Origin: Pandoraea sp. PE-S2T-3
Lineage (GTDB): Bacteria; Pseudomonadota; Gammaproteobacteria; Burkholderiales; Burkholderiaceae
Reading direction: 5' to 3'
Length of the DNA: 64,000 bases
NCBI RefSeq assembly: GCF_002179965.1
Contig: NZ_NGUQ01000007.1
Location: forward strand, 1-64,000
The notes under the pieces are model-generated. The model saw nothing but the letters and a program-made list of their open reading frames with translations. It searched no databases and was not told the DNA's origin. The translations under genes were made by a program, and so were the position numbers. Shown here in pieces: positions 46,352 through 55,321 of the stretch (its first letter is position 1; the number at the start of each line of letters is the position of its first letter).

Positions 46352-47392
46352 TCAGAACTTCATGCGAATACCACCGCCTGCCGTGTTACCCGTCGAGAGC
46401 GTGCTCACCTTGTCCATCATGTAAGCCGCGTAGATGTCGGTACGCTTGGACAGCGGGTAGTCGTAACCCAGTGCCCACGTCTTGCGGTTGACGTTGGTCG
46501 CGCCCGAGCTCTTCGTGTACGCGTACGACGCGAGCACGCTGCCATTGCCCAGCGGCACCGACACGCCGAGCTGGCCGCCATTTTCCGACACGCCGCCACC
46601 CGTCACGTTGTTGCGAATGTATTGGTACTGGCCGAACAGCTTCACGATCTGGAAGTCGTACGTGGCGCCCAATTGCAGGGCCTGCTGGCTGCGGAAGCCC
46701 GGCATGCCTGCCATGTCGTCGGGGACCGAGTCGAACTTCACTTGCTGGTAAGCCACGGTCGCGGCAAACGGACCGTTGAAGTACAGCGCCGATGCGCTCC
46801 ACTTGTTCTGGCCGGCTTCACCCGCCTTGTTGCCGAACGCGTACGACACGCTGCCCGACAGGCCCTTGAAGTTCGGCGTGGTGTACATCACGCCATTGCT
46901 CCAGCCCGAGTCGCCGACGATACCTTGACCGGCCTGACCGATGAAGGTGTGGAACACCATCGGGCTGAACGTGTACGAATCGACGAACGGGTTGAACAGG
47001 ATCGTCGAGACGAAGTACGACGTGGTCAGGCGGCCGATCGTGACGGTACCGGCGGTGTCCGACGACAGGCCGACATACGCGTTACGCGAGAACATCGAGT
47101 CGCCCTGGAAGCGGCCGTACTGACCGTTCTGCGGACGGAAGAAGTCTTCGAGCACGAACACGGCTTTCAGGCCGCCACCGAGGTCTTCGCTACCCTTCAT
47201 GCCCCAGTACGACGTCGACATCCCGCCGCCGCCTTGCGTCCAGGCCGTATTGCCGCCCGGGTTCTTCACCGCGCCCACGAAGGCATCCACCTGACCGTAC
47301 AGCGTGACGTTCGATTGTGCGAACGCCGCCGTGCTCATGCACGCGCCCAGAATGATTGCCCCGCCCAGGCCCTTGGCCATGCTCCGCTTCAT
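46352..47392 (-). CDS. Gram-negative porin
   Basis: A 346-aa outer-membrane porin. The signal peptide MKRSMAKGLGGAIILGACMSTAAFA is followed by QSNVTLYGQVDAFVG; GMKGSEDLGGGLKAVFVLEDFF and GTVTIGRLTTSYF are the standard early strands, and the end GGGIRMKF has the required C-terminal Phe. It belongs to the same broad family as the porin at 26233 but is shorter and clearly different in its loops. AAGGAGAAGTCA precedes the ATG. A strong hairpin terminator follows. Confidence 0.94.
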   Translation of the reverse strand: MKRSMAKGLGGAIILGACMSTAAFAQSNVTLYGQVDAFVGAVKNPGGNTAWTQGGGGMSTSYWGMKGSEDLGGGLKAVFVLEDFFRPQNGQYGRFQGDSMFSRNAYVGLSSDTAGTVTIGRLTTSYFVSTILFNPFVDSYTFSPMVFHTFIGQAGQGIVGDSGWSNGVMYTTPNFKGLSGSVSYAFGNKAGEAGQNKWSASALYFNGPFAATVAYQQVKFDSVPDDMAGMPGFRSQQALQLGATYDFQIVKLFGQYQYIRNNVTGGGVSENGGQLGVSVPLGNGSVLASYAYTKSSGATNVNRKTWALGYDYPLSKRTDIYAAYMMDKVSTLSTGNTAGGGIRMKF

Positions 47393-47856
47393 TGACTTCT
47401 CCTTGGTTTGAGTATTTTGTGTGCCTGCTCCCGCCCCTGCGCGGGCCCTGCCGGCGCTCGTTTGCGAAGCGCCTCCCTGTTGAACGGCCGTGATTCTCGC
47501 ACAGCCCCCGCGGCCTCGGTACGCCGAAACCGCGTAGAAAAATCGCCACATGAGGTGGCCGGGAAATGGTGGGGAGACAAAATTCGGACGACCACCCGCG
47601 CCACAATTAACCTCGGTATAACAGGATCGATATATCCCTTATATTGCCGGGTTAGCGAACACTCACATTCGCTGTGATGTGCGCGTTTGATGGGGGGTCA
47701 TGAAGCGCGACCTGAAGTCGGCATTGCGGACAGACGAGCGCATCCGATGTTGCACATATGCAACATTCGATTCACTCAAGGGAGAAATTCAGGGGCAGGT
47801 GCAGCGCAGCGTCGGAGCGTGGGCTCAGGGACGGACGTCGCCGCTGAGGTGCCGAA
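47393..47856. other. Porin leader region with an 8+8 palindrome
   Basis: 464 bp without a convincing gene. ATGTTGCA (47747-47754) and TGCAACAT (47759-47766) form a perfect inverted repeat around CATA, about 355 bp before the porin start. A/T-rich sequence at 47610-47660 is the likeliest promoter zone. Whether the palindrome serves the porin is unknown. Confidence 0.5.
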
Positions 47857-48126
47857 TTACCGTTCGCGACGACCGCCGCCGCCACCGCCGTGCGGGCCAC
47901 GCGGGCCGCCTTGCGGGGTGTACTGCCGTTCGCGGGGTTCGGCCGGGGCGGCCCAGTTCGGGTAGGCAGACTGACCACGGCCGCGGTCGGCGCTGAAGCG
48001 GCTGATGTCCTCGCGCAACGACGCCTTGTTGACGTCGAGCGGGTCGCGTCCACGCCCGCCTTCTGCCCAGGCAGGATAGGCGCACACGAGCAGCAGGAGG
48101 AAACAGCAGCGGATACGGGCACTCAT
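47857..48126 (-). CDS. Small secreted Gly/Arg-rich protein
   Basis: An 89-aa protein: signal peptide MSARIRCCFLLLLVCAYPAWA, then a charged segment (VNKASLREDISRFSADRGRG) and a tail GGPRGPHGGGGGGRRER. I know no function. The signal peptide and conserved-looking middle support a real gene; there is no strong ribosome-binding site and the low-complexity tail could inflate the reading frame. It is likely periplasmic. Confidence 0.55.
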   Translation of the reverse strand: MSARIRCCFLLLLVCAYPAWAEGGRGRDPLDVNKASLREDISRFSADRGRGQSAYPNWAAPAEPRERQYTPQGGPRGPHGGGGGGRRER

Positions 48127-48408
48127 TTCGATATCGCCGGCTTTCGACCGACATCGGCCGGCCCGAGGGTGGGGCCGGTTGGCACGAGGCGACAGTCACG
48201 CAACCTTCGCGTGGGCAGCGCATACCTGCGCCATACGCCTCAAGAATGAATGTACCGGGTCAGCCGAACGAGCGTCGACCGAAAAGATGTTAACGCGCGG
48301 GGTGGTGTGCAACCGTTTGTAACTGCGCGTTGTGGCTGCGCAATTCGCTTGGGCGAGCGCCTGCTTTCTGCCGGCTTATGACCTGCTTTTTGCCCGCCTT
48401 TTACCTGC

Positions 48409-48918
48409 TTACTGCTTCTCGACCGACAGCGAAATCTCGCGCATGCGCTCGCCGCGCGGCGTCACCAGGTCTTGCGCCGTGACCGTGAAGTTCACCGGAC
48501 GCGCGTACTTCTTGCTCGCGCTCTGCCATTCGGCGGGCAGACCGGCGGAGTTGGTCGTGGTCGTGCGCAACGTCGTCACGCCACGGGTGCAGCGCGAGAC
48601 CTGTGTGGCGAAGCCTTGCGCTTGCGTGCGCAGATCCATCGGGGTGATCTTCTGGTAGTCCCAGATGCACTCATAAGTCGGTGCCAGTCCGGTCGCCCGG
48701 AACACCTTGCAATCGCCGCCCGGCACCGAATAGGTCGCCTGATAGCTTTCGCCGCGATCGTTCTTGGCCGCGAGTGGGCCGGTGATGTCTTCAAAGCCGT
48801 TCTGCGCGCTCTTGGCCAGCAGGAGGATGCCCTCGCACTGGTCCGCCGCAAAGGCCGTCTGCGCTGCGCACAGGCAGGCCAGCAGGGCCCATTGTTTTAG
48901 AGAATTCGTTGCCATCAT
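48409..48918 (-). CDS. Exported DUF3617-like protein
   Basis: A 169-aa protein with a signal peptide (MMATNSLKQWALLACLCAAQTAFA) and a mature part containing four Cys (DQCEGIL, GGDCKVFRA, YECIWDY, SRCTRG), which may form two disulfides in the periplasm. Its general layout, with a Cys-bearing beta-rich domain and a late VNFTV strand, suggests the DUF3617 group, but I am not certain. DsbA encoded in this window could oxidise it. Start at 48918 or the next ATG at 48915. Confidence 0.65.
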   Translation of the reverse strand: MMATNSLKQWALLACLCAAQTAFAADQCEGILLLAKSAQNGFEDITGPLAAKNDRGESYQATYSVPGGDCKVFRATGLAPTYECIWDYQKITPMDLRTQAQGFATQVSRCTRGVTTLRTTTTNSAGLPAEWQSASKKYARPVNFTVTAQDLVTPRGERMREISLSVEKQ

Positions 48919-49130
48919 AGGAATGTTTGACTGTCCTGCATCGGGCACATACTGCGGAATATGGCGTCATTAGAACGCAAACCGGGCCCGGACGAAACCA
49001 CGGTGACAGGGGAAATGGTGCGCCAATTCGAGTGCTGACAGGCGGGTTAGTTCGCGCTGGCCCCGCGCGCGTCCCCGTGCGCATCCTCATGCTCATCCAA
49101 AAGGCCGATTCGCACGTCAGTCTTGCGACC

Positions 49131-49308
49131 TATACTCGGAGGGCAGTCAAACTGCATGGGCGCGGCCGGAACCGGCGACGGTTCAATGCATTGTGGCAGT
49201 GCCCCCTGGTGCCAAGTCTTCTTGGCCCTTACCATGCCGCGCCGGTACACGCGGCTGGCGATGCCCCGATGGGGCCTCAACCGGCGGCTTAGCCCGCCGG
49301 TTTCCTTT
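49131..49308 (+). ncRNA. Candidate structured small RNA with promoter and terminator
   Basis: TTCGCA (49109-49114) and TATACT (49131-49136) with a 16-bp spacer form a good promoter. Predicted transcript 49143 to about 49308: hairpin GCAGT-CAA-ACTGC at the start; GGCGCGGC (49159-49166) pairs with GCCGCGCC (49236-49243) enclosing GCCAAG-TCTT-CTTGGC (49211-49226); then GCCCC-GAT-GGGGC (49263-49275) and a terminator stem AACCGGCGG/CCGCCGGTT (49279-49302) with TCCTTT. No good coding frame overlaps. It lies in the 638-bp gap between divergent genes. I do not recognise a known RNA family. Confidence 0.5.
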
Positions 49309-49556
49309 GGTGCCCACGATACGCTGCCACTTGCGCGCTCTCGCACGCAGTCACACTGTCGCCTCATGACGACGGATTAGGCGAAAGTGCGGATATCGCT
49401 GCCCGCAGCCGTCTGCAACTATCAAAGCACAAGAGCAATATTCACCGGGCACTCAACTTCGGGAAGTCAACGGAGTGTTTGTGGATACCTGTCTGTCGTT
49501 GGCAGTGCACCCGTTCGGGTGTGCTCGTGTCTGCACGCGTCGCACGGGGTGACATC

Positions 49557-50087
49557 ATGGGCTACCCCACGATTCCCGGCGACATCTGCTCTGTTGGTCC
49601 CATTGGTCCGCTTGGTCCGCTTGGTCCTGTTGGTCCCGTTGGCGCGTTGGGGTCTGTTCACGCGATCAGTCCAATCGCCGCCATCGCCCCCGATCTCTCC
49701 CAAGCTACCTATTACCTGCGGGGTCATGGCGGCACGCTCGCGCATGTGCTCGCCGCCCTCGGCAAGTTTCGCCGACGCCATGGGCATTGGCCGCGACGCC
49801 TCTACCTCTACCCCGAAACCTTTGCCGCGCTGGTGCAGGACCTCACGCCGATCGGCTTCTATCGCTTCCAGCAGCGGCTTGAGATCATTGCCGATCTCGA
49901 ACGCGACCTGTTCTGCTCGGACGATGCCGGCAATGTAACCGTCTACCGGATGCAAGCCGCGCAGGACCCTGCCGCAATCGATGCCGCCACGGGCTGGCTA
50001 GACCTGTGTTCGCCCGGGGGGCTGCCGCCGTCGAACGCAGCGCCCTCGCCACATTCGCCGCCGTCACCCCACGAGCCGTCGCGCTGA
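49557..50087 (+). CDS. Hypothetical protein with a short Gly-Pro-X run
   Basis: A 176-aa protein of unknown function. Residues 14-29 are five collagen-like triplets (GPIGPLGPLGPVGPVG), encoded by a 9-bp tandem repeat. The core TYYLRGHGGTLAHVLAALGKFRRRHGHWPRRLYLYPETFAAL to FCSDDAGNVTVYR looks like a folded alpha/beta domain. The C-terminus is Pro/Ser-rich. No signal peptide. GGGGTGA precedes ATG 49557. Confidence 0.65.
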   Translation: MGYPTIPGDICSVGPIGPLGPLGPVGPVGALGSVHAISPIAAIAPDLSQATYYLRGHGGTLAHVLAALGKFRRRHGHWPRRLYLYPETFAALVQDLTPIGFYRFQQRLEIIADLERDLFCSDDAGNVTVYRMQAAQDPAAIDAATGWLDLCSPGGLPPSNAAPSPHSPPSPHEPSR

Positions 50088-50315
50088 CGGCGGCGCGTCC
50101 GGCATCTCATCGATGAGGCGAGACGTGCCACTTTTTCGATATCGCGTTGTCACAGCAATATCGCAAAGCGCGACTAGTCTGGTCTGCCGGCGCGCCGCTT
50201 GACTGGCGACGCGCCGGGCACCTGAGCCTCCACCGTATTGTCTGACTGCTACCGGCCCCCGCCCCTGTCGTGCGGGGCGATATGACCTCCGCCCTCCCCC
50301 TGTCGGAGAGATGTC

Positions 50316-50720
50316 ATGAACCGACTCGCGATCATTCTTGATGGTCTGATGCTGCTCTATCTCGCTGCCGCCACCGTGGTGGGCGTGCAAGCGAGCGCCG
50401 CCGACGGGCATGAAATGCTCGCCAGCGTGCTCGGCGTGCTGCTCGCCATATTCACCTTGGCGTTGCTGGCTGCGCCGTTCTACGTCTCGCTGGTCGTCCT
50501 CGTCGCGCAGTCGGAGCGGCATCTGCGGCTGGCCGCGTGCCTGCAATGGGTACTCCTCGGATTGATGGTGGCGCTCACGCTGGTCTCGTTTCTCGCCAGC
50601 GATACGATCGAAGTCTCCGCGCCGCTGTTCGTGCTCGTGGCCGTGGTGTGTGTCGTCAATCTGGTTGCGCTCTCGCGGCGGCGCACGCACTTCGAGTCGT
50701 TCCATCTGTTCGAGCACTGA
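50316..50720 (+). CDS. Small integral membrane protein
   Basis: A 134-aa hydrophobic protein with four predicted membrane helices (around residues 5-25, 35-58, 72-92 and 100-118) and a polar end RRRTHFESFHLFEH. CGGAGAGATGTC precedes the ATG. No family recognised. It ends 99 bp before the copper operon, in the same direction. Confidence 0.72.
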   Translation: MNRLAIILDGLMLLYLAAATVVGVQASAADGHEMLASVLGVLLAIFTLALLAAPFYVSLVVLVAQSERHLRLAACLQWVLLGLMVALTLVSFLASDTIEVSAPLFVLVAVVCVVNLVALSRRRTHFESFHLFEH

Positions 50721-50818
50721 GGCGACGGACGCCGCGTAGCCCAGTTGCCAGACGCGTTCGTGTGTCCTTATTTCCGTCCATTTGCGAGCGGCCTGCCGGC
50801 AATGCTAGACTGCGCGGC

Positions 50819-51304
50819 ATGAATCGCTGGCGCAAACTCCTCGTGCTGTGGCTGTTGTGCGTGACCTTGCCGTTACAGGCACTGGCCGCGCTGCGCACGC
50901 ATTGCGCGCCGGGTTCACCCGTGCAAAGCGTGGCGCAACTTGCCACGCCGATGGCCGCGATGGCGCACGACGATTCCGTCATGGCTAATGGCACCGCGCA
51001 ACACACGATGCATCACGCGATGGGTGACATGTCGCATGACACGATGTCGGCCAGCGACGGCACCCACGACGCAACGCTTCACGCTGCGGGCCACGACACC
51101 TCGTCTGACACCGCTGCGCAACACTCGCATCACGCCAGTTGCTCGGCATGCGCCGCGTGCGTGGTCTGCACGGCACTGCCGCAAAGTCTGGCGCTTCGCA
51201 CGCCGGACGCCCAGCCTTCCACCGTCATTCCGTTCTTGCGCACGTCCGCCGCCAGCGCGTTCGTTGCCGCACTGGAACGCCCTCCGAAAGCCACCCTCGT
51301 CTGA
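50819..51304 (+). CDS. Exported His/Met/Cys-rich copper-linked protein
   Basis: A 161-aa protein with a signal peptide (LLVLWLLCVTLPLQALA) and a mature part unusually rich in His, Met, Asp and Ser (MAHDD, TMHHAMGDMSHDTM, QHSHHASCSACAACVVC). The CSACAACVVC cluster with flanking His could bind Cu(I) or Ag(I). The layout resembles DUF2946-like proteins placed at the head of copper operons. It opens the set that continues with TolC, multicopper oxidase and cupredoxin genes. Start 50819 is the first codon giving a signal peptide. Confidence 0.75.
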   Translation: MNRWRKLLVLWLLCVTLPLQALAALRTHCAPGSPVQSVAQLATPMAAMAHDDSVMANGTAQHTMHHAMGDMSHDTMSASDGTHDATLHAAGHDTSSDTAAQHSHHASCSACAACVVCTALPQSLALRTPDAQPSTVIPFLRTSAASAFVAALERPPKATLV

Positions 51305-51511
51305 GTTTCTGATGGTGTGACGTTTGCGCTCAATTTGCGCACCGCTCGCCGTCACTGTTCCCGCTCGAACCGACGTCTGTCCTGCTACGCACGCTTTCTG
51401 CGATCGCTTGCAGTGCGCTTGCTACGTCCGTTCGTCAGATGAACTTGCGATGTCCGCTGCCTCGTCGTGAACCGATGAGCGCGGCCATCGCCATGCTCGA
51501 CGAGTCTTTCG

Positions 51512-51898
51512 ATGATGCTTCTTTCTTTGCGACGGCACGCGCTCACCGTGCCAGCCGCGCTATCGGTGGCGTATGCGTTCAGCGCACCACCGGCACACGC
51601 GGCGACCGATCCCGCTGGCGCGCCGCAGGCTTCTGCTGCGACGGCAACTTACGACCCCGCAAATCCGGCCGCGCCTGCTGGGCCATCCGCGGCCCCCGGT
51701 GTACTGCATGACTTTGCCCGCCCCGCGCTCTCCGTGCCGCCCGGAAACTGGCGCGCGGTGAATGCCAGCGTGTCCGGCGGTGGCCAGATGGACCATGGTG
51801 CAATGAATCACGCCATGCCGATGCCGGCAACCTCACCGGCATCCGCAGCCGCAGCGGACCCGCACGCCGGGCACTCCATGAGCGGAGGCACGCGATGA
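51512..51898 (+). CDS. Small exported Met/His-rich protein
   Basis: A 128-aa protein: signal peptide (MMLLSLRRHALTVPAALSVAYAFSAPPAHA), an Ala/Pro-rich middle with the motif HDFARPALSVPPGNWRAVNASVSG, and a metal-binding-like tail (QMDHGAMNHAMPMPA, DPHAGHSMSGG). Met/His pairs of this sort handle copper in the periplasm. Function otherwise unknown. Its stop overlaps the TolC-like gene's ATG, tying it to the copper operon. It has no clear ribosome-binding site. Confidence 0.7.
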   Translation: MMLLSLRRHALTVPAALSVAYAFSAPPAHAATDPAGAPQASAATATYDPANPAAPAGPSAAPGVLHDFARPALSVPPGNWRAVNASVSGGGQMDHGAMNHAMPMPATSPASAAAADPHAGHSMSGGTR

Positions 51899-53268
51899 CG
51901 ACGTCAACTCGCCTCCACCGTCACGCCCGTCGCACCCAAGGCGCGCTCATTTCACTCGCCGCGTTAGCGCTCACCGGTTGTGCCACCTTCAGCGACGACG
52001 GTGGTTTCACGCCGGTCGCGCAGGCAGCACAGCAGCGGCTGGGCAAGTCGACCGTCTGGGCGCGCGACGATGCCACCACGCAAGCACTCGCCGAACAGCG
52101 CGACGCCCTGCTCGCCAAGCCGCTCGATATCGACACGGCAGTGCAACTCACGCTCATCAACCATCGCGGCTTGCAGGCTACCTATGCGGAGCTCGGCATC
52201 GCCGAAGCCTCGTTGGTGCAAGCGGGCCGTCTGCCCAACCCGCGCTTTGCCTTTCAGCGCGTACAAGGCGGGGGCGACATCTCGATCGAGCGCACGTGGG
52301 GTATCGACTTCGTGCGTGTGCTGACGATGCCGCTCGCGTCGCGCGTCGAAGCGCGACGGTTCGCCCAAGTGCAGGCACAAGTGACGCAAGCCATCATCGA
52401 GCAGGCCGCGCTTACCCGGCGGGCATGGGTCGAGGCGGTCGCCGCTCAAGAGCGCGTGCAGATTCTCGAACAGACGAGTCTCGCCACGCAGGCCGCCAGC
52501 GAACTGGCCGACGGCATGGCCCGGGCAGGCACCTTCAGCGCGATGCGCCGTACGCAGGAGAACCTTGTCTACGCCGATACCGCAGCGCGGCTGGCCCGCG
52601 CCCGCGAGCAGGCCAACACGGCACGCGAGCAACTTGCCCGGCAGATGGGGCTATGGGGTCAGCAGCTCACGTTCACGTTGCCCGCGCGCCTGCCGTCGTT
52701 GCCTCGCACGCGTCCGGCGTGGCCCGACGCCGAAGCGCAGGCGATGCGTGAGCGCCCCGACATCAATGCAGCGCGCGCCGCACTCGACGCGACGGCCAGC
52801 GATCTCGGCCTCACACAGGCGACACGCTTCATCAATGTGCTCGACACGTCCTATCGCGACAACAGCGCCACAGGCTCGCCCAACGAGCGCGGCTACGAGA
52901 TTTCGCTCGAAGTGCCGCTGTTCGACTGGGGCAGCGCGCGTGTTGCCGGCGCGGAGGCACGCTATCGGCAGCGCGTCGATCGGCTGGCCGATACCGCTGT
53001 CGCCGCCCGCGCGGACGTGCGCACGCGCCGCGCGCAGACCCTCGCCGCGTGGGACATCGCCGAGCACTACCGCGTGACAGTCTTGCCGCTGCGCCAGCGT
53101 GTCTCCGACGAAATGCTGCTGCGCTACAACGGCATGCTCTCCAGCGTGTTCGACTTACTCACGGACGCCCGCGAACAACGCGACACCGTGCTCGCCTACA
53201 TCGACGCCACCGCAGACTTCTGGCTGGCCGACGCGGCATTACGTGAAAGCTTGGGAGGTGGCGCATGA
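51895..53268 (+). CDS. TolC-family outer membrane lipoprotein, copper-associated
   Basis: A 457-aa outer-membrane channel-type protein. A lipobox LTGC near residue 28 marks it as a lipoprotein, as in CusC/OprM. The two TolC repeats show long coiled-coil helices (GIAEASLVQAGRLPNPRFAF, then SLEVPLFDWGSARVAGAEAR in the second). It would form an exit duct for metal efflux, but no RND pump or membrane-fusion protein is encoded beside it, so it may work with a remote pump. Overlaps its neighbours on both sides by 4 bp. Confidence 0.9.
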   Translation: MTTSTRLHRHARRTQGALISLAALALTGCATFSDDGGFTPVAQAAQQRLGKSTVWARDDATTQALAEQRDALLAKPLDIDTAVQLTLINHRGLQATYAELGIAEASLVQAGRLPNPRFAFQRVQGGGDISIERTWGIDFVRVLTMPLASRVEARRFAQVQAQVTQAIIEQAALTRRAWVEAVAAQERVQILEQTSLATQAASELADGMARAGTFSAMRRTQENLVYADTAARLARAREQANTAREQLARQMGLWGQQLTFTLPARLPSLPRTRPAWPDAEAQAMRERPDINAARAALDATASDLGLTQATRFINVLDTSYRDNSATGSPNERGYEISLEVPLFDWGSARVAGAEARYRQRVDRLADTAVAARADVRTRRAQTLAAWDIAEHYRVTVLPLRQRVSDEMLLRYNGMLSSVFDLLTDAREQRDTVLAYIDATADFWLADAALRESLGGGA

Positions 53269-54623
53269 CGTCACGTCGACGATTCCTGCGTGACGCGAGT
53301 CTGGCCATGATGGGCACGGCCGCCGTCGAGCGAACCAGTCTCGCAGCCATCCCCGAAGCGGCGACGCGCAGCGACGCCAGCACCGCGACACCGCACGCCC
53401 CACCGAATGGGCGCCCGTATCGACCGGTCGTCACGCTCAACGGCTGGACTCTGCCATGGCGCATGCGCAATGGCGTGAAGGAATTCCATCTGATTGCCGA
53501 GCCCGTCGTGCGCGAGATTGCGCCCGGCATGCAGGCGAATCTGTGGGGCTACAACGGCCAGAGTCCGGGGCCGACCATCGAAGTCGTGGAAGGCGACCGC
53601 GTGCGGCTCTACGTCACCAATCGTCTGCCCGAAGCGACGAGCGTGCATTGGCACGGTCAGCGCTTGCCCAACGGCATGGATGGCGTGGCGGGTCTCAATC
53701 AGCGCGCGATTGCTCCGGGACAGACCTACGTCTACGAATTCGAAGCCAAGCGGGCTGGCACGTTCATGTACCACCCGCATGCCGACGAGATGATGCAAAT
53801 GGCGATGGGGTTGATGGGCTTCTGGGTCACGCATCCGAAAGATCCGGCGGCGATGCCGGTCGACCGCGACTACGTGTTTCTCATCAACGCGTATGCGATC
53901 GACCCGGGCACGCGCACGCCGCGCGTGAACGAGATGACCGACTTCAACCTGTGGACATGGAATAGCCGCGCGTTTCCGGGCATCGATCCGATGGTGGCGC
54001 GACAAGGAGACCGCGTGCGCATTCGCGTGGGCAACCTCACGATGACCAATCACCCGATTCATCTGCACGGTCACGAGTTCAAGGTGACGGGCACCGACGG
54101 CGGCTGGGTCCCTCCCTCGGCGCAGTGGCCGGAAGTGACGACCGATGTCGCGGTCGGTCAGATGCGCACCATCGAGTTCGATGCAACGGAGCTGGGCGAC
54201 TGGGCCTTCCATTGCCACAAATCGCACCATACGATGAACCCCATGGGACACGAGGTGCCCACCATGCTCGGCGTGAATCAGCGTGACATCGCCGGCAAGA
54301 TTGCGCGCATCATTCCCGACTATATGGCGATGGGAGAAACCGGAGGCTCGATGAACGGCATGGAGATGCCACTGCCCGAGAACACGCTGCCGATGATGAC
54401 CGGCACCGGTCCGTATGGGCCGATCGAAATGGGCGGCATGTTCACCACCGTAAAAGTGCGGCGCGACCAGCCGCGCGACAGTTATCGCGATCCCGGCTGG
54501 TATGCCCAGAAGCCCGGCGCGCCACGCGGCTCGGTCGCGCGTGCGTGGCAAGGCGATGTTTCAACCCTACCGTCGGCTTCACCTTCTTCCCAACGTCCGC
54601 CCGTTACCGGAGGCAAATCATGA
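53265..54623 (+). CDS. Periplasmic multicopper oxidase
   Basis: A 452-aa three-domain multicopper oxidase. A Tat signal (TSRRRFLRDASLAMMG) directs it to the periplasm. The four copper motifs are complete: HWHGQRLPNGMDG, HPHADEMMQMAMG, HPIHLHGHEF and HCHKSHHTMNPM; in the last the type-1 Cys, His and axial Met align with CueO. A Met-rich end (SMNGMEMPLPENTLPMM) fits cuprous ion oxidation, as in CopA/CueO/PcoA. It overlaps the TolC-like and cupredoxin genes by ATGA. Confidence 0.95.
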   Translation: MTSRRRFLRDASLAMMGTAAVERTSLAAIPEAATRSDASTATPHAPPNGRPYRPVVTLNGWTLPWRMRNGVKEFHLIAEPVVREIAPGMQANLWGYNGQSPGPTIEVVEGDRVRLYVTNRLPEATSVHWHGQRLPNGMDGVAGLNQRAIAPGQTYVYEFEAKRAGTFMYHPHADEMMQMAMGLMGFWVTHPKDPAAMPVDRDYVFLINAYAIDPGTRTPRVNEMTDFNLWTWNSRAFPGIDPMVARQGDRVRIRVGNLTMTNHPIHLHGHEFKVTGTDGGWVPPSAQWPEVTTDVAVGQMRTIEFDATELGDWAFHCHKSHHTMNPMGHEVPTMLGVNQRDIAGKIARIIPDYMAMGETGGSMNGMEMPLPENTLPMMTGTGPYGPIEMGGMFTTVKVRRDQPRDSYRDPGWYAQKPGAPRGSVARAWQGDVSTLPSASPSSQRPPVTGGKS

Positions 54624-55213
54624 TTCGTTCGTCCCACTTCCGTCAGATCCGCCGTCAGCTCAGCCGTCACCTTGCCCGTCTGCCGCAGTCGCCGTTGTCC
54701 GCGCGCATGCCGTTGCGCCATGTCATCCGCTTGCTGATTCCGGTGGCTGCGCTGGGGCTGAGTGTTTCGGCGGCGCCGGCCTTTGCCGACGATCCGCACG
54801 CGATGCACAACATGCAGCACGCGCACGGCGACGGTGCTGCGACCAACATCGGTGAAGCGGGCGACGCGGCGCAAGCCACGCGCACCGTCGAAGTCGATAT
54901 GCGCGACACCATGCGTTTCTCGCCCGGCACACTCTCGGTGCGCCGTGGCGACACGGTGCGTTTCGTCGTGACCAACAGCGGCAAGATCCGTCACGAGATG
55001 ATGCTGGGCACCGCAGCGTCGCTCACCGAGCACGCGAAGATGATGCAGCAGATGCCCGGTATGTCGCACGCCGAGCCCAATGCGGTCACCGTCGAGCCGG
55101 GCCAGCAAAAGACGCTCGTGTGGCATTTCACGCAAGCCGGCACGGTGGACTTCGCGTGTCTGGAACCGGGCCATTACGAAGCCGGCATGCGCGGCGTCAT
55201 CAACGTTCGGTAA
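54620..55213 (+). CDS. Cupredoxin (type-1 copper protein)
   Basis: A 197-aa periplasmic protein. After a long leader (signal core LLIPVAALGLSVSAAPAFA ending near residue 55) comes a His/Met motif (DPHAMHNMQHAHGD) and a plastocyanin-like domain. Type-1 ligands are His in KIRHEMMLG and Cys-x4-His-x4-Met in ACLEPGHYEAGM. It probably shuttles copper or electrons to the multicopper oxidase. CCGGAGGCAA precedes ATG 54620, which overlaps the oxidase stop. Last gene of the operon. Confidence 0.93.
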   Translation: MIRSSHFRQIRRQLSRHLARLPQSPLSARMPLRHVIRLLIPVAALGLSVSAAPAFADDPHAMHNMQHAHGDGAATNIGEAGDAAQATRTVEVDMRDTMRFSPGTLSVRRGDTVRFVVTNSGKIRHEMMLGTAASLTEHAKMMQQMPGMSHAEPNAVTVEPGQQKTLVWHFTQAGTVDFACLEPGHYEAGMRGVINVR

Positions 55214-55249
55214 TTGGGAGGAATGGGCGGGGCGCGGGCATCCGCCACT

Positions 55250-55276
55250 GCAATGTCGGCAATGTCGGCAATGCAC
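55250..55276. repeat. 9-bp tandem repeats after the copper operon
   Basis: GCAATGTCG twice followed by GCAATGCAC, in the spacer between the cupredoxin gene and the convergent YigZ gene. Confidence 0.7.
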
Positions 55277-55321
55277 AGAAGGCCTGTTTGCCGACGTTTT
55301 TCGGCGCAGACCGCGCCTTGC

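Noticed and set aside
47700-47996. Plus-strand gene starting at 47700 behind GGGGGG
   Set aside because: The frame runs antisense into the Gly-rich secreted protein and its product is arginine-rich without recognisable domains.
49109-49308. Interpretation as 6S RNA or a cobalamin riboswitch
   Set aside because: There is no end-to-end pairing with a central bubble as in 6S RNA, and the conserved riboswitch boxes are absent.
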